From the NCBI RefSeq assembly GCF_000283155.1, contig NW_004454163.1, positions 6,925,222 through 6,989,221 on the forward strand: a stretch of 64,000 bases of DNA, read 5' to 3'. Shown here one piece after another: positions 37,401 to 52,400 of the stretch. Numbering within the stretch: position 1 is the stretch's first letter; each line of letters begins with the position of its first letter. This stretch comes from Ceratotherium simum simum (lineage: Eukaryota; Chordata; Mammalia; Perissodactyla; Rhinocerotidae). Made by a program: the position numbers and the translations under genes. The notes below the pieces were generated by a model. That model searched no databases, was not told the origin of the DNA, and was given only the letters and a program-made list of their open reading frames with translations.

Positions 37401-40400
37401 GGAACCATTTCTTGTGCCCCGTTCCACCGTATTCCTAGAATGTTGATAGCCATCCAGTCTACCTCCCAGCCAAAGCTGTGTTCTATGTATAAGGATAATC
37501 CAAATAGGTCCTTCCCTTTAGCCCAGTGGTCTGATCAACTAAAGGATTCTGTTAGTTTCCTAGGGCTGCCATAATAAAGTACCACAAACTGAGTGGCTTA
37601 AATAACAGAAATTTATTGTCTCACAGTTCTGAAGACTAGAAATCTGAGATCAGGGTGTGGGCAGATTTGGTTTCTTCTGAGGTCTGTGAGGAAGAATCTG
37701 TTCTCTGCCTTTCTCTAGCTTCTGGTGGTTTGCTGACAATCTTTGGTGTTCTTTGGTGTGTAGAAGCGTCACCCATCTCTGCCTTCGTCTTCATATGGCA
37801 TTCTCCTGTGTGTGTGTCTGTTTCCGAATTTCCCCTTTGAATTTCCCCTTTTTTTAAGAACACCAGTCTTATTGGATTAGGGCCCACCCTAATGACCTCA
37901 TTTTAACTTGATTACCTCTGTAAAGACCCTGTCTCCAAATAACATCACATTATGAGGTACTGGGGGTTAGTATGTCAACATATGAATTTTGGGGGGACAT
38001 AGTTCAGCCCATAGCGAGGATTGAGCTAGGTAGGTCTGGGTTGCAATTTTAGAAAGGCTTGATTCACTTCTGGCTCATGTATGCTTCTTAGGCCTGGTCC
38101 TCTAGGGCTTTTGAGTAATGGCATGGAGAGGTCTCTGTGTCTCAACCCTGAAAGTTTTTCCTTTTTGAGGATAGTACTTTAGCCTCCAACCATATTCAGT
38201 GGGGGGACCAGTTGTTATTTTTTGCAGGTCTTCTGTCTAGCAGGAATTTGTCTCCTAAGCACCGGGAATCCATGGAAAATTTCATTCTGCCTTTCCAGCC
38301 CCAGCTTCCTACCTACCCAGAGCTCAGCAAATGTCCCATCAGGAAAATGGCCTTGCATTTTGGGCTCCTCTAATTTTTAATTTGTCATGCTAGCCCCAGA
38401 TAACCAACACCACTGTGCTCTTTCCCTGGGGAAAAGGCTCTCTTTAGGTCCATGCCCTGTCCTCAGCCTGCACCATCAGCACATGCCCTCACAGAGGAAG
38501 ACAACTGGTAATTGTCAGCTCTCCCAGGAAGAGCTCTTTCTTCTCTGGAATTATAGTTCATCTCATCCTAATTGCTTCCATAGCTCACCAATAGCCTCAA
38601 AAATAGGACTTTTGCAATTTAACTGTTTTTCCCCCTAGTTGTTGAGGCAGAAGTGTTGGGCTGCTATGTCCTACAAAGAAGCAGTGTTTCTCCTTCTCTT
38701 CTTTACTACAGTATAATACCCCAAACCAATGGGCCATAAAGATTCCAGATCTCCCTTCTTAATAATCTTCTGACTTACCAAGGTCCCTCGGTTTATTAGG
38801 TCAAGGCAGTGATTTTCAATTTTCTGGTCACAACCCAGTAGTGGTTTATAAATCAGTTTAGCTGCTTATGACCACCATTGTTTAATAGTCTGGAAAAGAA
38901 AATATGAAAGTGCATTGGTTTATAGTAAAGGAATTTTGTTTTTACTGGGTCAGTCTGCAATTCGTTGCAAGTCTTTATAAACTTTTAATTATAAAATTGA
39001 CTTTTAAAAAGCATATGAAACCAAATAGGAAAAAAATATTCAACCTTTCTGTGACAGAAACTGATAGCAGGACAAAATTTCGTTTTGTTAAGTCACAGCA
39101 GCAAATGATGATATGTATGAACAGGGCTACAGCCAGGCCCCATCCCAGGACTGAATCTTCCTGACACTCAGGAACAGTCAACCCCCAAACCGTAGGAGGT
39201 TGTCACTTCTTCATTCCTTTCATTTATTCAACAAAACTACGTGATAGGTACTATTTTAAGTACTGGGAATATAGCAGTAAATAAAATAAAGTTTCTGCTC
39301 TTGTGGATCTTACAGTCTCTGGAGGAAGACAGATTTTTTAAAAAATATATAACTCATCAGGTGATGGTAAGGGCAAAGGGGATAGAGAATGACTAATGGG
39401 CATGAGTAGTGGTGCTGTTTTATGTAGGGTAGTTGAAAAAGTCCTCTCATATAAGCTGATTTTGAGCAGAGATCTGAAGGAAGTGAATGAACAAGACATG
39501 AATTTTGGGGAAAGAGTGTTCCAGGCACGGGGAAAAACAAGTACAAAAGTCCTAAGACAAGAGTGTACTTTGGCATGTTCCAGAAACAGCACAGAGTTTG
39601 TCTAGAATGGAGTGAACAAGGTGGGGGAGGGTAGTAGAAGATAAGGCCAAGACGTAGTGAGGGTCAAGTCACATAGAGTTTGTAGGCCATGGTAAGGACT
39701 TTGGGTTTTATTCTGAGTAAGATGGGAAGCCATAGAGATATGAGCAAACTTTTGTTGGAAAAGGATCAGATTGTCTGCTACATCAAGCAAAACTATATGA
39801 GAACAAGAGTAGAGCTGGTGTATCGGTGAAAGGAAAAGAACAGTCAAGGATTATATTAAGATTTAGCTTGAGAAACTGGGACAGTGAAGTTGGCTGTACT
39901 GAAATGGGAAAGCCTATAGAGCAGGTACAGAAGGCATTCAACAGTGCAGTTTGGGACATGTGAAATTTGATCCAGGCAATGATATTGGTTAGGTAATTGC
40001 ATTTAAAAATCTGCAGCTTGGACGAGAGGTTGGGGACGGAGATCTAAAGTTAGGAGTGGTCGGTATATAAGTGGTTTTTAAAAGCACAAAACTTCATGAA
40101 ATCACCTTGGGAGGAGTGAATGTAGATGATGAAGAGGTGAGGACTGAGGACCAAGCCATAGGAAACTCCAGAATTTAGAAATTATGAAGATGAGAAGGAA
40201 TCAACCAAAAGGATTGAGAAAGTGACCATTGAAATAGGAGAACCAAGAAGGTGATGTCCCAGAGACTAAGTGAAGTACTTGTTTCAAGATAGAGGAAGTG
40301 ATCACTGTTTTGAACATTGCAGAGAAGTGGAGTGAGACGAGTATTGAGAATTGGTCTTTGTATTGGCAAGGGAGAAGTTGTAAGTAGGCTCCATTTCACT

Positions 40401-43400
40401 GTGTCAGGAGGGTCCCCACTGATACAGGTAGGGACAAAATCCATGATGGCTTCAAGGGAGATCAGGAGAAGAGGAAGGGGAGATCATGAGTGTGGACAAG
40501 TCTTACAAGAAATTTTGTTGTAAAGCGGAAGAGAGAAATGGATGGTAGCTGGAGGGGAATATGGGGCTAAAGAAGGGGCTTTTCTTTGTTTTTTGCTAAG
40601 TTGAAACTGCGTGCTGATGCAAGTGACCTGAAAGAGAAAATGTGAAGATGCTAAAAAAAGCCTCTGAGAGTAGGAGTCGTGTGTTTAGTAGGTGGGAGGC
40701 GATGAGCTCCAGTGCACAAGTGCAGGTAGTGGTGGGGGCCGGGGGAAAAGACAGTTCATCCGTTGCAATAGGAAGGTGGGAGGAATGGGTACAAGTGCAG
40801 GTCAATTGTAGATTTGGGATAGAAGCTGGTAGTTTGTGGTGGAAGTGTGTGGAAGTTCTCCTCTGATGACTTCTGTTTCCTTAGTTGAACATGGATCATC
40901 GGCTGAGAGTGAAAAGAGGGTACTGGTGATGGGGGTTTGGGGAAAGAGGAAGAGATGCAAAGTAGGATGTGGGAGAGCAAATAGATCACAGAGGGGAGCC
41001 AGGTGGTGGTGAGTTAGAGTGAGCCATTGAGCTGGTTTCGTTTGCTCCAGTGCCAGGGCAAGCACAGACTCCCCTGTTTGTCCTTGGTAGTGAACGGAGG
41101 CTACTTCCAGGTTGACTTGAGCTCCTTGCCTCAGAACTTCGTTGTGATTTGAGGAATTCACATTCAAACAAGTGGAGGGGTATGCTGAGGTATTCTTGCC
41201 TCGTTAATGAGCATCTGTTCCCTTTGCTGTAGCTGCATTCCAGTCAAGAGAGGCCCAGGATGGGTGATGTGCCATGGGAAAATTTATAGCACTTCCTCCT
41301 ATAACTTGCCTTTAGAATAGAGAATGAGGAGTTGTTTTTTTCCTTTGAATTAACCCAATTTGGACAACACCTAGGCATTGTTAGCTGGGCCAGAATATAG
41401 GCTTATTACAAAGAGCCACTTGTCTTAACCCATAGTAGGTGATTGCCAAGGCAAACTTGCCTTTTACCTGCCTCTTGCCAGCTGGCTTTCTGTATAAGGA
41501 ACAGAGTTTACCTTCTGTGGCTTGCTTTTATTGCCTTATTAACTAAGCAACTGGTTTTAAGCTTGTATGCCCTTAATACCAGGCCACACTATCCAGCTTA
41601 AAGCTCTGATTTCTGGGGCTGGGGTCGTTCTGGTACAGCCAGGGATCTTATGCTTGTGATCATAGCTCCACCTGCCTTCACTAGAGACTGAAATTTAGTC
41701 TTTCAGGGATCTTTTGTCATACTTCAAGGGTCTAGGGAAACCTGAGCTCATAGGATTTTAGAGGGAAATTAGAAGGTATAAATTTAGAGTCTCTGGCTTT
41801 GCTAAGTCTGACTGTCATAGCTCCTGCAAGACCTGAAACTGAATAAATGTGTTTCATTGTGATATCTAATAGTAATTAATACAGGAGATGAATCTTCTAA
41901 ACAACAACCACAGAAAGCAAATGATCTGGACCTTTGACAGTTTAGCCAGTCTATGGACTGACCATTTGCTTCTCCAAGCAGATCCAATAATCCTAAGATT
42001 TAATGAGCATGGATTCTATGTCAAGCACTAATCTGAATGCTTTACAAATATTAACTCATTTTATCCTCACATCATCACTATGAGATAGAGGTGCTCTTAT
42101 CCCCACTTCACGGTAAGTAAATTGAGGCATAAGTAAATAGTTTAAACAATGGCTCAGGTCACAGCCACAAAATGGGAGGGACAGGATTTGAACACAGGCA
42201 GTTAACCACTGACACCCATACTCTTTCTCATATCTAACCAATATTTCCCTTATGACAGAAAGTGAAAAAGTGAATTCAGATTCCATTATTCTAGATTCCA
42301 AAAATCCTTTAACTGCTTACAGTGTCCACCCTAATAGAGGTACCAAGATTCTAGAGGAGACTATAGTAAAAACCAAGAAACTTAGGCTCTAATTTCTTGT
42401 CTGTTTCCCAGGAATGACTGCATTCACAATTATTTTAATTATGGTCAAAAATAATATTTTAGTGATAGCTATGTACAACTAAGTTTCTACTTGAGAAAGG
42501 GGTTGATGGGTTGCTGGATCTGTGGATAAAGAAGGAAAACCGACAGTCATTGTGGGCCTACTATGTGTCAGTTTCTGCTAGCCCTCTGTATGTGTTACCT
42601 CACTGAGAGATTTCAGCAAACCCGGGAGAGACATTGTTATCCGTGTTTGACAGATGAAAAAATGAGGTTCTTATAACAACATTTCCCAATTACTGTGTTT
42701 TAAAGAATGCTGGTGTCTCATGTCCCTCAAGGTGCTCAATTAGAAAGGCAAGGGGTGGGGGAGAAGGGGTGGGGCTGGTGGCCAAAAATGTTTGGGAAAT
42801 GCTGCTTTCTATGTCTTATATCCTTCTGTACCACCAGTCCCCACCCTACCAAGAGTCACAGTGTATTATAAGGCTTTGAGAAGTCCTTCAGTAAAGGAAC
42901 CTATTTAAATTTAACTCTGTATTTCCCAAACATATTTGATCACAAAACCCCTTTTTTAGCGGAATATGTGTCAACACCTGGCCATATACTGTTGTTCAGA
43001 TCATGGTTTGGGGAATCACTGTCTTAGAGTACTAACGTGCCATGGTCTCATGGCTAGTAATGGTAGAGTTGGGAGTGAGGCCCAGGTCTGCATGTCCCCA
43101 CACCCTAAGCTCTCTCTCCTACCCATCCGCCTCCAGACACCTTGAAAGTGTGGCTATTTCTCCCTGACCACCATAGTTCAGATATTGCTATCATTCAAAT
43201 AGAAAACTTTCTAACTCCTCACCCTTTGGCATTCTCACAGTTGTATATAGTGCCTGCAGCCATTTTTGTTTGGCTTGTTGGCAAGTCTGGCTCTGTCAGG
43301 AAAGATGTATTATTCAGTCATAAACAAATCCTATAAAAAGGACCATTAGCCTGCTAACCTTCCCCCTTGAAATCATTTAGATCCCCTAGGACTTCTACTA

Positions 43401-46400
43401 ATTCCAGAAAGTATGATTCAAATTCAGGCACTTCCTCGTGCCTTTCACAGAGCACCAAGGATGTGATAATTTGGCTTCATTAGCATGTTTGCACAGTTTC
43501 CCATCATTCACAAGTAGCCCCTCACAAATGGTGGAAGACTTATTCTTGTGTGTCAGCATCTAGTCCTGAACATCCAATGTAGTAGCTACTGGCCACATTT
43601 GACTATTTAAATTAATTAAAATTAAATAAAATTTAAAACTCAGTTCTTCAGTCACACCAGCCACATATATAGTGCTCAATAACAAGAAGTAAAAGGGAAA
43701 AAAAGTGTTCAGTAGCCGCATATGGCTAGTGGCTTCCATATTGGACAGCACAAATATAGAACATTTCCATCATCACAGCAAGTTCTATTGGACAGCGCTG
43801 GAGACATTAACACAGATAGCCAACACAGGAGGTTATCCATCTGTCTTGCTGTCATTTCCCAGATTTCTCCCTGCCAAGGCCCTAAGTTGAGATGTCCATG
43901 TTGCTTGTCAAACGCAGTGTTTTAAAAACTCATAACTACTGTATACCCTCTATGGTTATCTTTACTTTCAACTAATTTAGAGTAGGTACATCTTAAAACA
44001 ACTTTTGTAGGGATGTTCTATATCAAGTTCCCAAACCATCCTGTCAGGAGTTATTTTCCTGCTAGGTTAAGGATCATATTTATATTCAAGAGTATCTACT
44101 CCAATGAGGAAGAGCTCCCTTCTTTTCCCATATCAAATCAGTCTTTTAGTTTAAGGGTCTCTGATAATTTAGAATCTCAGTTGCCATAAGACATCCTTAT
44201 GATTCCCAAATGTGTTACCAAACAAGAGGACATCTCTCATTTCTCTTTCCAAGATAGTCCTCAAGATGTCACTTGGAATGTGAGTTAATCGGAAAGAATT
44301 GATAGTGTAATAAGACCACTAAGCATTCTGCTGTCAGTCCACACTGTATATATACCAAAAGATGGGACAAAATCCTCTGTAGAGTGGGAGAAACCAGAAG
44401 CTAGCCCATCTTTTCTTTAGCTTGAACTTCAGAATACTCCCTATAAGTCAGGAGGTTCCTACTTTTTTTTTGGTTTTACTCCTACTTTCTTTTAGAAATG
44501 TAACAAAGGAGACATTTGATTTGAACATGCTTACATTAACTAGTCTTAAATTCTTTCATGTATTTTCTTCTTCTCCCTGATAACATGCCTACATTTTTTG
44601 TCATTCTGTATTTTCTAAATGCTGTTTATTCAGTGACTTTTTACAAGTGTCAGATTTTGGATAACCAATTCTAGTACCTATTTGCATCCCATTATAAACA
44701 CTGGGGCAAGTGTATGTCACCACTGTTTCTACCTTCCACACCTTACTAGAAAGCTGGTAATTGGTTAAATAGCCTTAAAGCTATATATAGAATTAAAATT
44801 TTGAACATATGATTCAACATCCCTAGAAAATATGTTCGTTCCTAATTTTTTCTTTCTCCCAAGACTTTTTAAAGTTAACTCCCACCAAACAAACTTATTA
44901 ACTGGCATCTTAAAGGGCAAATTGTTCCCAAAACTCACCCCCTGGTCATCCTGGTTTTTCATGTCCTTGAGAAATCATCTTACACACTCCATAGGTGAGG
45001 TAGTCCACATGTATTCCTACAAGGAGAAGGACGATATTCTCTGAAAACTGTCTTCTCTAGAAGACACTGTTTAATGTCTTCTGTGTAGAATCCACTGCGT
45101 AGAAAAACCAGCCTGGAGAGCAGATGTCCTCTTCACCTACAAAGATGCCACCTATTTGTTGAGCCAAATAGAATCCTCTCTCCCTTCTAATGTCAAAGCT
45201 ACCTAGGGACCAAAACATCAATAGCTGCCCTCTTTCAGAAGTTCCTGCTCCACCTCAAATGTGCAGGGCATCGCTCCAGTCCTCCCCTGCATTTTCGAGG
45301 AGTGCTGTCAGGCCCCAGCAGAGGCCCACAACCAGGTCCCTGACCACCCATCTCAACTGGGCCCCACTGACCACATCTTGCTGATCCAGGTTCATCATCA
45401 CTCTAACAGTTGGCAGGAAAGAGTGGTTTCCAATCCTTGGAGAAACTCTCCTTTTAACATCTGATGGTCAGTAGTAACCCCAAGGGAGACTCAGATATCT
45501 CATGTCAGAATACAACCTGGAATTATTCATAGGAATGTTGTAAGGATGATATTAACTGTAACATACAAAACTTGTAGTACAGTGCGTAGTACAGAGTAAG
45601 TACAATTTATTTGCTATAATTTTTTAACAACATCAGTTATGGAAACAAAACAACCAAAGTTGATTTATTATAATTACAGAGTAGTAGGGAGCCCTGTTAC
45701 ATTTGGAGAGAATTGTATTAATTTTGACTTTGATAAAAGATAACCAACTATGTAACCAAAACGCCATTTCATATGAGAGAGAAATAGAGGATAATATTGG
45801 TTCTTTAAGTATTCGTATGGCATTTGTTGCCTTTCTTTAGCAACCTTTACCGTGTATATTTGAAAGAAAAAAATTGAGAAAAAGAAAAAACTGGAGAGTT
45901 TGTAATTTTTTTCAAAAGTACAACGAAATAATTGTTTTATTTGAATATATGAGATAAAGAGTCACCTAGTTACAATTTGAACTAACTTCTTTTTCAAGTA
46001 AGATAGCCATGATCATCAAGTATTTATTAATTATCCACTGGAGTGCAGAAAGATGTGTTTTATGCAAATTGGTATCTAACTATAAAACCTTTTATAAAAT
46101 CTGTATAAGAATAATAGTTTTCCGAATTAAAATAGTGGATAAAACAGATGATGTTAATTATGTGGTGTAAGAATTGCTGGATATGATGTGCTGGACCTGG
46201 GAAAAAAAGGATCCTAGGATTTCCATCTTGCATAGTTGGACAAATTGTGGGATTACTAATAAAAATAGGGATATCAGGAAAAAGGGAACTTTTGGAGGAA
46301 CGAAAATGAAGTTTGTTTTAGATAGCAGTTCTCAAGGTCGGGTGGAGTAGCAGGGGCATATTAAAATATTGAGATGAGGAAGTATTAGCATTAAAAGGTT

Positions 46401-49400
46401 AGAAAATCCTGTTTTGCATGAACTGAGTTTAAGGTTTTGATGAAATAGCCAGATGGAGGTGACTAGCAACAAGGTGGCAATGCAGGTTGTTACTATTTCT
46501 GAGCCTACTATGTGCTAGACTCTGAAATAGGTATGTGGATGCATTGTCTTATAAATGGCTTATGTGTGGTTTTAACTTTACCCCCACTTTATCACACACA
46601 AAATTAGTTACTTTTTTTTTTGTATCTACATGACACGACAGATGTAGTTTATTACACATCTCCCTTCTGGCTTACTTGCTAACAATACCAATCCATGGGA
46701 ATAGATTTAGGACTTTCAAATGTCTGTTAATTTACCATATGCTTTTAAACTGTAGTGGTTCAGAGGAAACAAAGTATCAAGGGGCATTGCTTAAAAATTC
46801 TTCCTAATTCTGATAACTGATATAAATTCCTTTTATGTAATTAACAAATATTTAACAAAAGAGCAGTTGTACCACATCATGCTGAGGCTTCCAGTTAAGC
46901 CAAACTCCAAACTCTGATTAGAAAATACCCACCTTAAGTCTCTGAAGAAGTCATCAGAGTAGTTATCAAAAGTAATGCCCCTTATCTTGGCAGTTAACAG
47001 TGTCCACAGGGAGTTGTTAAATTGCTTTAAATTATTAGGCAGAGTAGAGCTTATTGAACTAAATACAAATCCTAGAAGAACAGCTTGGAAAAATGGAAGA
47101 AATAAGAATTTAAAGGATTTCTCCCTGAAACACAAAAATTATATATATAAACAGTAAGACCTTTCTAGACCACAGAATTTTAGATAGCCGGACAGCGATT
47201 CCCTGTCTCCACGCTGCCCCCTTCCCCGCCAAACACATAGAGCCCTTACCTCAGGAATTTGAGGTTGTTTTATAGTAGTGGAACGTTTAGATTGATTTTA
47301 ATGTCTAGTCTAGTTATCCTCTCTGACTCCTGATATTTTCATTTTTCATTGTCCCGTAGATACGAAATGTGGAAACAAATCAGTGTTTAGATAACATGGC
47401 TAGAAAAGAGAACGAAAAAGTTGGAATTTTTAACTGTCACGGTATGGGAGGTAATCAGGTAAGTATTTTAATAAAGCTTTAAAAGGGATAATTTTCAGGG
47501 CCAGCCTGGTGGCGCAAGCGGTTAAGTGCGCGCGCTCCGCTGCGGTGGCCTGGGGTTCGCTGGTTCGGATCCTGGGTGCGTCGCAGATCCTGGGTGCGCA
47601 CCAACGCACTGCTTGGCAAGCCATGCTGTGGCGGCCTCCCATGTAAAGTGGAGGAAGATGGGCACGGATGTTAGCCCAGGGCCGGTCTTCCTCAGCAAAA
47701 AATGAGGAGGATTGGCAGATGTTAGCACAGGGCTGATCTCCTCACAAAAAATAAAAAAATAAAAATAAAAGGGATAATTTTCAGATTTGATTTCTTCTGC
47801 CCTTTCTATCTCATGATATCATTCAGGAAATATTTCCCTACCTTTAAAGAGAAAATAATAAAGACCTTTAGGAGAAGGGAGCCTTCAATGCAGTGATTAT
47901 TTTTAAATGAAACATTGTAAAAGGCCCCTTGTGAGAACTGTATTTATACTGCTGTGCATGAGATTAATTTTGCCCTTTTTAGTCCAACAGATGACAACCC
48001 TTGTTACACTCAGTGTATATGGAGAACTCAAAGTCATTTATTCTCTGTGCAAAATTAGTGGTAGTTTTTCTGAGTCATTTATTCTCCATTACATTAATAA
48101 AGTTACAAAATTGTGTATTTTGAAATACTTGTTTTTTTCCCTGCCAGAGTATTGGGCATATAAAACACTGACTAATTTCTTTTACTGTTAAAGCTTATAT
48201 GTGTGCATTTGTGTTTTTCAGGTTTTTTCTTATACTGCCAACAAAGAAATTAGAACAGATGACCTTTGCTTGGATGTCTCCAAACTTAATGGCCCAGTCA
48301 CAATGCTCAAATGCCACCACCTAAAAGGCAACCAACTTTGGGAGTATGACCCAGTGGTAAGTTATCCAGTTGCATATAGGAATAAAGTTATGTGTGTCGT
48401 TGGGTATATTTATATACTTTATAGCTAAAAGAATGAATTCCTGTGGAGTGAATATGGATCAAATTGTTCTTATACTCTAAAAATTGACAGATGGGAAAAA
48501 CCATGTAAGTAAAATAAACATGTTTTAATTTCCCCAATAATTAAGTTAGTCTTGCCTCCAGTCCCTGGGTCCTTGTCACTAAGTAGCCACTCTTCCCTCT
48601 GTATGTCCTCAAGCTCTGCAGTCTAGCATGGGAGAAATGGAGCAGTAAGTAGGCTTTTTAAATTACTGAATTAAACACTTATGTAGAAGGTGACCTTTAA
48701 TTAACGAAATTCTCTGGCTCATAATGATTTTTCAGTGACATATATAACAAAACTTTTTATCTTTATCTTTGCTTTCCTCTGGAGCCTCTCCCTCTCCCCA
48801 CCTACTATATGTACTCAAAGGTACTTACAAGATACTAGTTCAATCAAAGGTCTCCAGTAAACCTCTCTCCCTTGCCTCATCTCTGGCTAGCCTCCTAACT
48901 TGTGCTTTTGCTCTATGGTTCTGGAACCAGCACCAGCATCTTCAATATGTCTTTCTCTGGTTCCTTTTCTTCTGCTTACAAGCACTAGTTTTCTTCTTCA
49001 TGTTAGGAAAGACTTTTGTTCCTACTTTACTTTCTAGAGACCATCCTACTTTTCTTCTGCAACCTGCATTGTATGACGGCGAGTGAATGGCCAGCACTCG
49101 TGCCTCTGGTTCTCCAACCCTGGCTCCTGCCTTGGGCTGACATTGTACAGAAACAGCTCCTGGATGCAGAGCCAGGAGCATTCCCATCTCTTTTTCCTTC
49201 TCTATAGCATTTACTATTGCTAAGCAGATAATATTTTAAAATCCTCTTATCCATTGGCTTTAGATGCACTAAAGTTTCTTCTCTTTGCCTTCTCTCTGTT
49301 CCTTTTGTCTGCTTGGCTCACTCTGCTTCTTCATTCTACCCCGTAAATGGAGATGTCCAAAGTTATGACTGACCCTGATCTACTTTAATCGTCAAGCTGC

Positions 49401-52400
49401 TGTTCCCTGAACATAGCCTCTACTTGCCCGCTTTACATTCAAGATCATACAGTTCCCTCTGCCTAACAAATCCTAGCCATTCTTGAGGGCCCAGCTTTGA
49501 CATCACTTCCATGAATCCCAGCAGAAGTTAGCTCTCTCTGTCCTCATTTAATTATAGTCATCTCTGATCCCTGTGATGCTGTGCTTAAATCCACCAGTCT
49601 TTTCTCCACTGTTAGATTGCTAGATGCTGGAGGGCAAGGCCATGTTTTATATATCTTCAGTATCCCTTCACGGTGTCAAACTATAATAAAAATAATATTA
49701 AATATAGTAATAGCTCAGTTAATATGACCATTGGAAATGGCCTGAATATTCTGTTCTAGAATTCTCCATGGTGTGTGTTACTGCCATTTTGTGTGTAGCT
49801 GCCCCATGCACTGCAGGATGTGTAGCATCTCTGACTCCAGACGGTAAATGCCAGTGGCACCCCACAATCATTGTGACAACCAAAATATTTAAAAAATTAA
49901 AAAGCCTCCCAATTGTATATTCATTGAAAATGACAGTATATTAATTAGGTAACATAAAACCTATTTATAGTAGTATGAACAAATAGGGGTTTATTTTTCA
50001 AAATAAGTCTGGAAGTAATGGCTTCTGGTGTGAATTTAATGGCACAGTGATGTCAGGGATAACATTGCTGGAGTATTCTTGGCTTTTTCTTGTGGCCAGA
50101 AGATAGCTGCTGCAGCTCTTACCATCATATCCCAACTCAAGACAGGAAGAAGGGAAGAAGGAATGTTGCACTACCCCATGTATTGCTCTCTGTCAGGAAA
50201 GCCAGAGCTTTTCCTGGATCCCCCTCAGCAGACTGCTACGTCTCATGGGCCAGAACTTCATCCCATAGTGACCCCCCAGCTGCAAGGGGGGCAGGGAAAG
50301 CAAGCATTTGGTTTTCCAGTTGTTATGGTGTGATGTGGCCAGGAGACAAGGAGTGGGAATGGCTATTGGCTAATGGCAATCTCTGTATAAACTATACAGT
50401 CTGCCACAACTTTTATTCCAAAAGTAAATGTTTGATTTGAAATTTAAGGAGCTAGAGATGGTTTACAGTATTTAGAAAGAACGAGTTATGAGTGTAAAGT
50501 TAAAATTTTTGGAGCACTCTGCAAGGTGTTTTCCTGGAGATAAAATTTTAGTATCACAGGCTGGGTTCTCCCAGAAGCAGACTCTGAGATAAAGTTTAGT
50601 GTTCAGGATGTTTATTAGGGAGCACCTTTTGGATCAACACCTGTGAGAAGGAAAGGGCGAAGGCAAAATTGGGCAGAGGGAGGAGCTGCATATGGAGCTC
50701 GGGAACAGCCTGTCAGAGTTGTCCTGCCTCCATCAGTGGAAAACATAGCAATCTGGAAAAATAAAATATTTATATCAGAAAACTATAATCTAAACCTCAA
50801 ATCATGAAATCTTAGATTTCAAAGGAACCCTAGAAATAAAATCCAGGACCTTGTTTTATACGTGTAGGCCCTGAAGCCCAGAATGGAAATTAATGGCCCA
50901 AGGTCACAGAGCAGGTAAATGGTGTAACCCAGATCTCAGACAGACCTGGGATTCTTGATCTGGGATTCTTTGCGTAATACCATACTGTCTTTGATTAAAT
51001 TTGCACATATTTTTAAGTCTTGTTTATATTATATATTGCATAGAGTTTGTGACAGCAGGCTCTTTTGCTTTGACTACTTGAAATATTTTATCCCATTCTG
51101 GAACAAAATATAGGTTTTGACCTAGGTCTATCTAGAGATTGGGGGCACGAGGCAGCAAATTATTTTTCCAGGTTGCAGGTGGACTTTATGCAATGATAAT
51201 TATAGCTGTTATCTTCCCCTTCTAACGTACCATTAGCTATCTGCCACTTGTTTGTCTAGTTGCTTTAATCAAGCTTTTTCTGTGTGATCAGTCAGTGCTG
51301 ACTGGGTCCTCAGCTGAGTACAGTGATGACCGTCCCCACAGTGTCACAAGCCACAGAATTCTGCACCTGCTGTCAGCAGCCCCAGCTGTGTCTAGAACAG
51401 GGTTCTTCCCTAGAGTCCAAGTCTCCTAACAGGAGGTTAGCCTTCTGAAATGATGAGAGATTCTGTCCTAATTTTAAGCAGTGAAATACCCAGCATGCAA
51501 CAATAACCTATCTCTGTTACAAGTTTATTTTAATGAATCTAAATAAGTGAAACATACATTTTTAGAAATTATGAGAAAGACCAATACCCCAACTAATTTT
51601 TTGTTGTGTTTAGTTTTTTTGTTTCTAAAACTGACAGTGGGCTTGATGAAGGTTGCCACTCAAAGAAGCTTTGCAGGGCCTTCTGGAATGTCTGCGGGTT
51701 CTTTTTGTGCTTTGTTTTTGTCTTACACATGATTGAAGGCCTTGGCAGCAAGCAATGTGCATGGAGACCTTCGGCTCTCTGGGCTGCCAGATTGTGTTCA
51801 GGGCTGCTCAGGGCATTGCTAGGATATTGAGTTTTCCAATAGTGAGTGCCATTTATCGAGAACTTACTCTAAGCTAGGAAGCACTTTCTTGTACAATATC
51901 TTAATGTTTACACATAACAACTCTTGAGTATTTTTGTCCCCATTTTATAGATGAGGAACCTGAGGCTCAGAAAAGTTTTTACTTAGGGGCATATAGTTGG
52001 TTTGTGACAAATCTGAAATTCACTCTAGAAATGGCTGACTGCAAAGCCCATCATCTCAACAAGTACACTACACAGCATCTGCATAAGAAATAAAAACCAC
52101 AGCCATGCTGACTCTCTTCCGGGTTCTATTCTTACACATTTATAAGAATTAAAGTATATAATACTGAACCTCAAGTCAGTGTTGATAGTAAACTATGACA
52201 TCTGCAAATGTATACTGCCTTGCCAGTTTCCACTTTGACTATAACACAGAAGAATAATAAATGACTGAAAGCTAAAATAGTTGTATGCAATCATTAGGTT
52301 TTAAGTTCAAATTGCTACAAAAGAGGCTTTACAAAAGTGAAATGTTCCAGATGTTCCATAAAAGAATTATGCTAAAATAGAGCCATGAGTAAAAGAGTCT

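Noticed and set aside
37545..38022. Endogenous retrovirus with genes
   Set aside because: Only solo LTR sequence is present here and at 59.5-60.5 kb; no gag, pol or env remnants were recognised next to either.
40802..41167. 121-codon antisense open frame
   Set aside because: It coincides with a minus-strand L2 remnant and has no intact domain.
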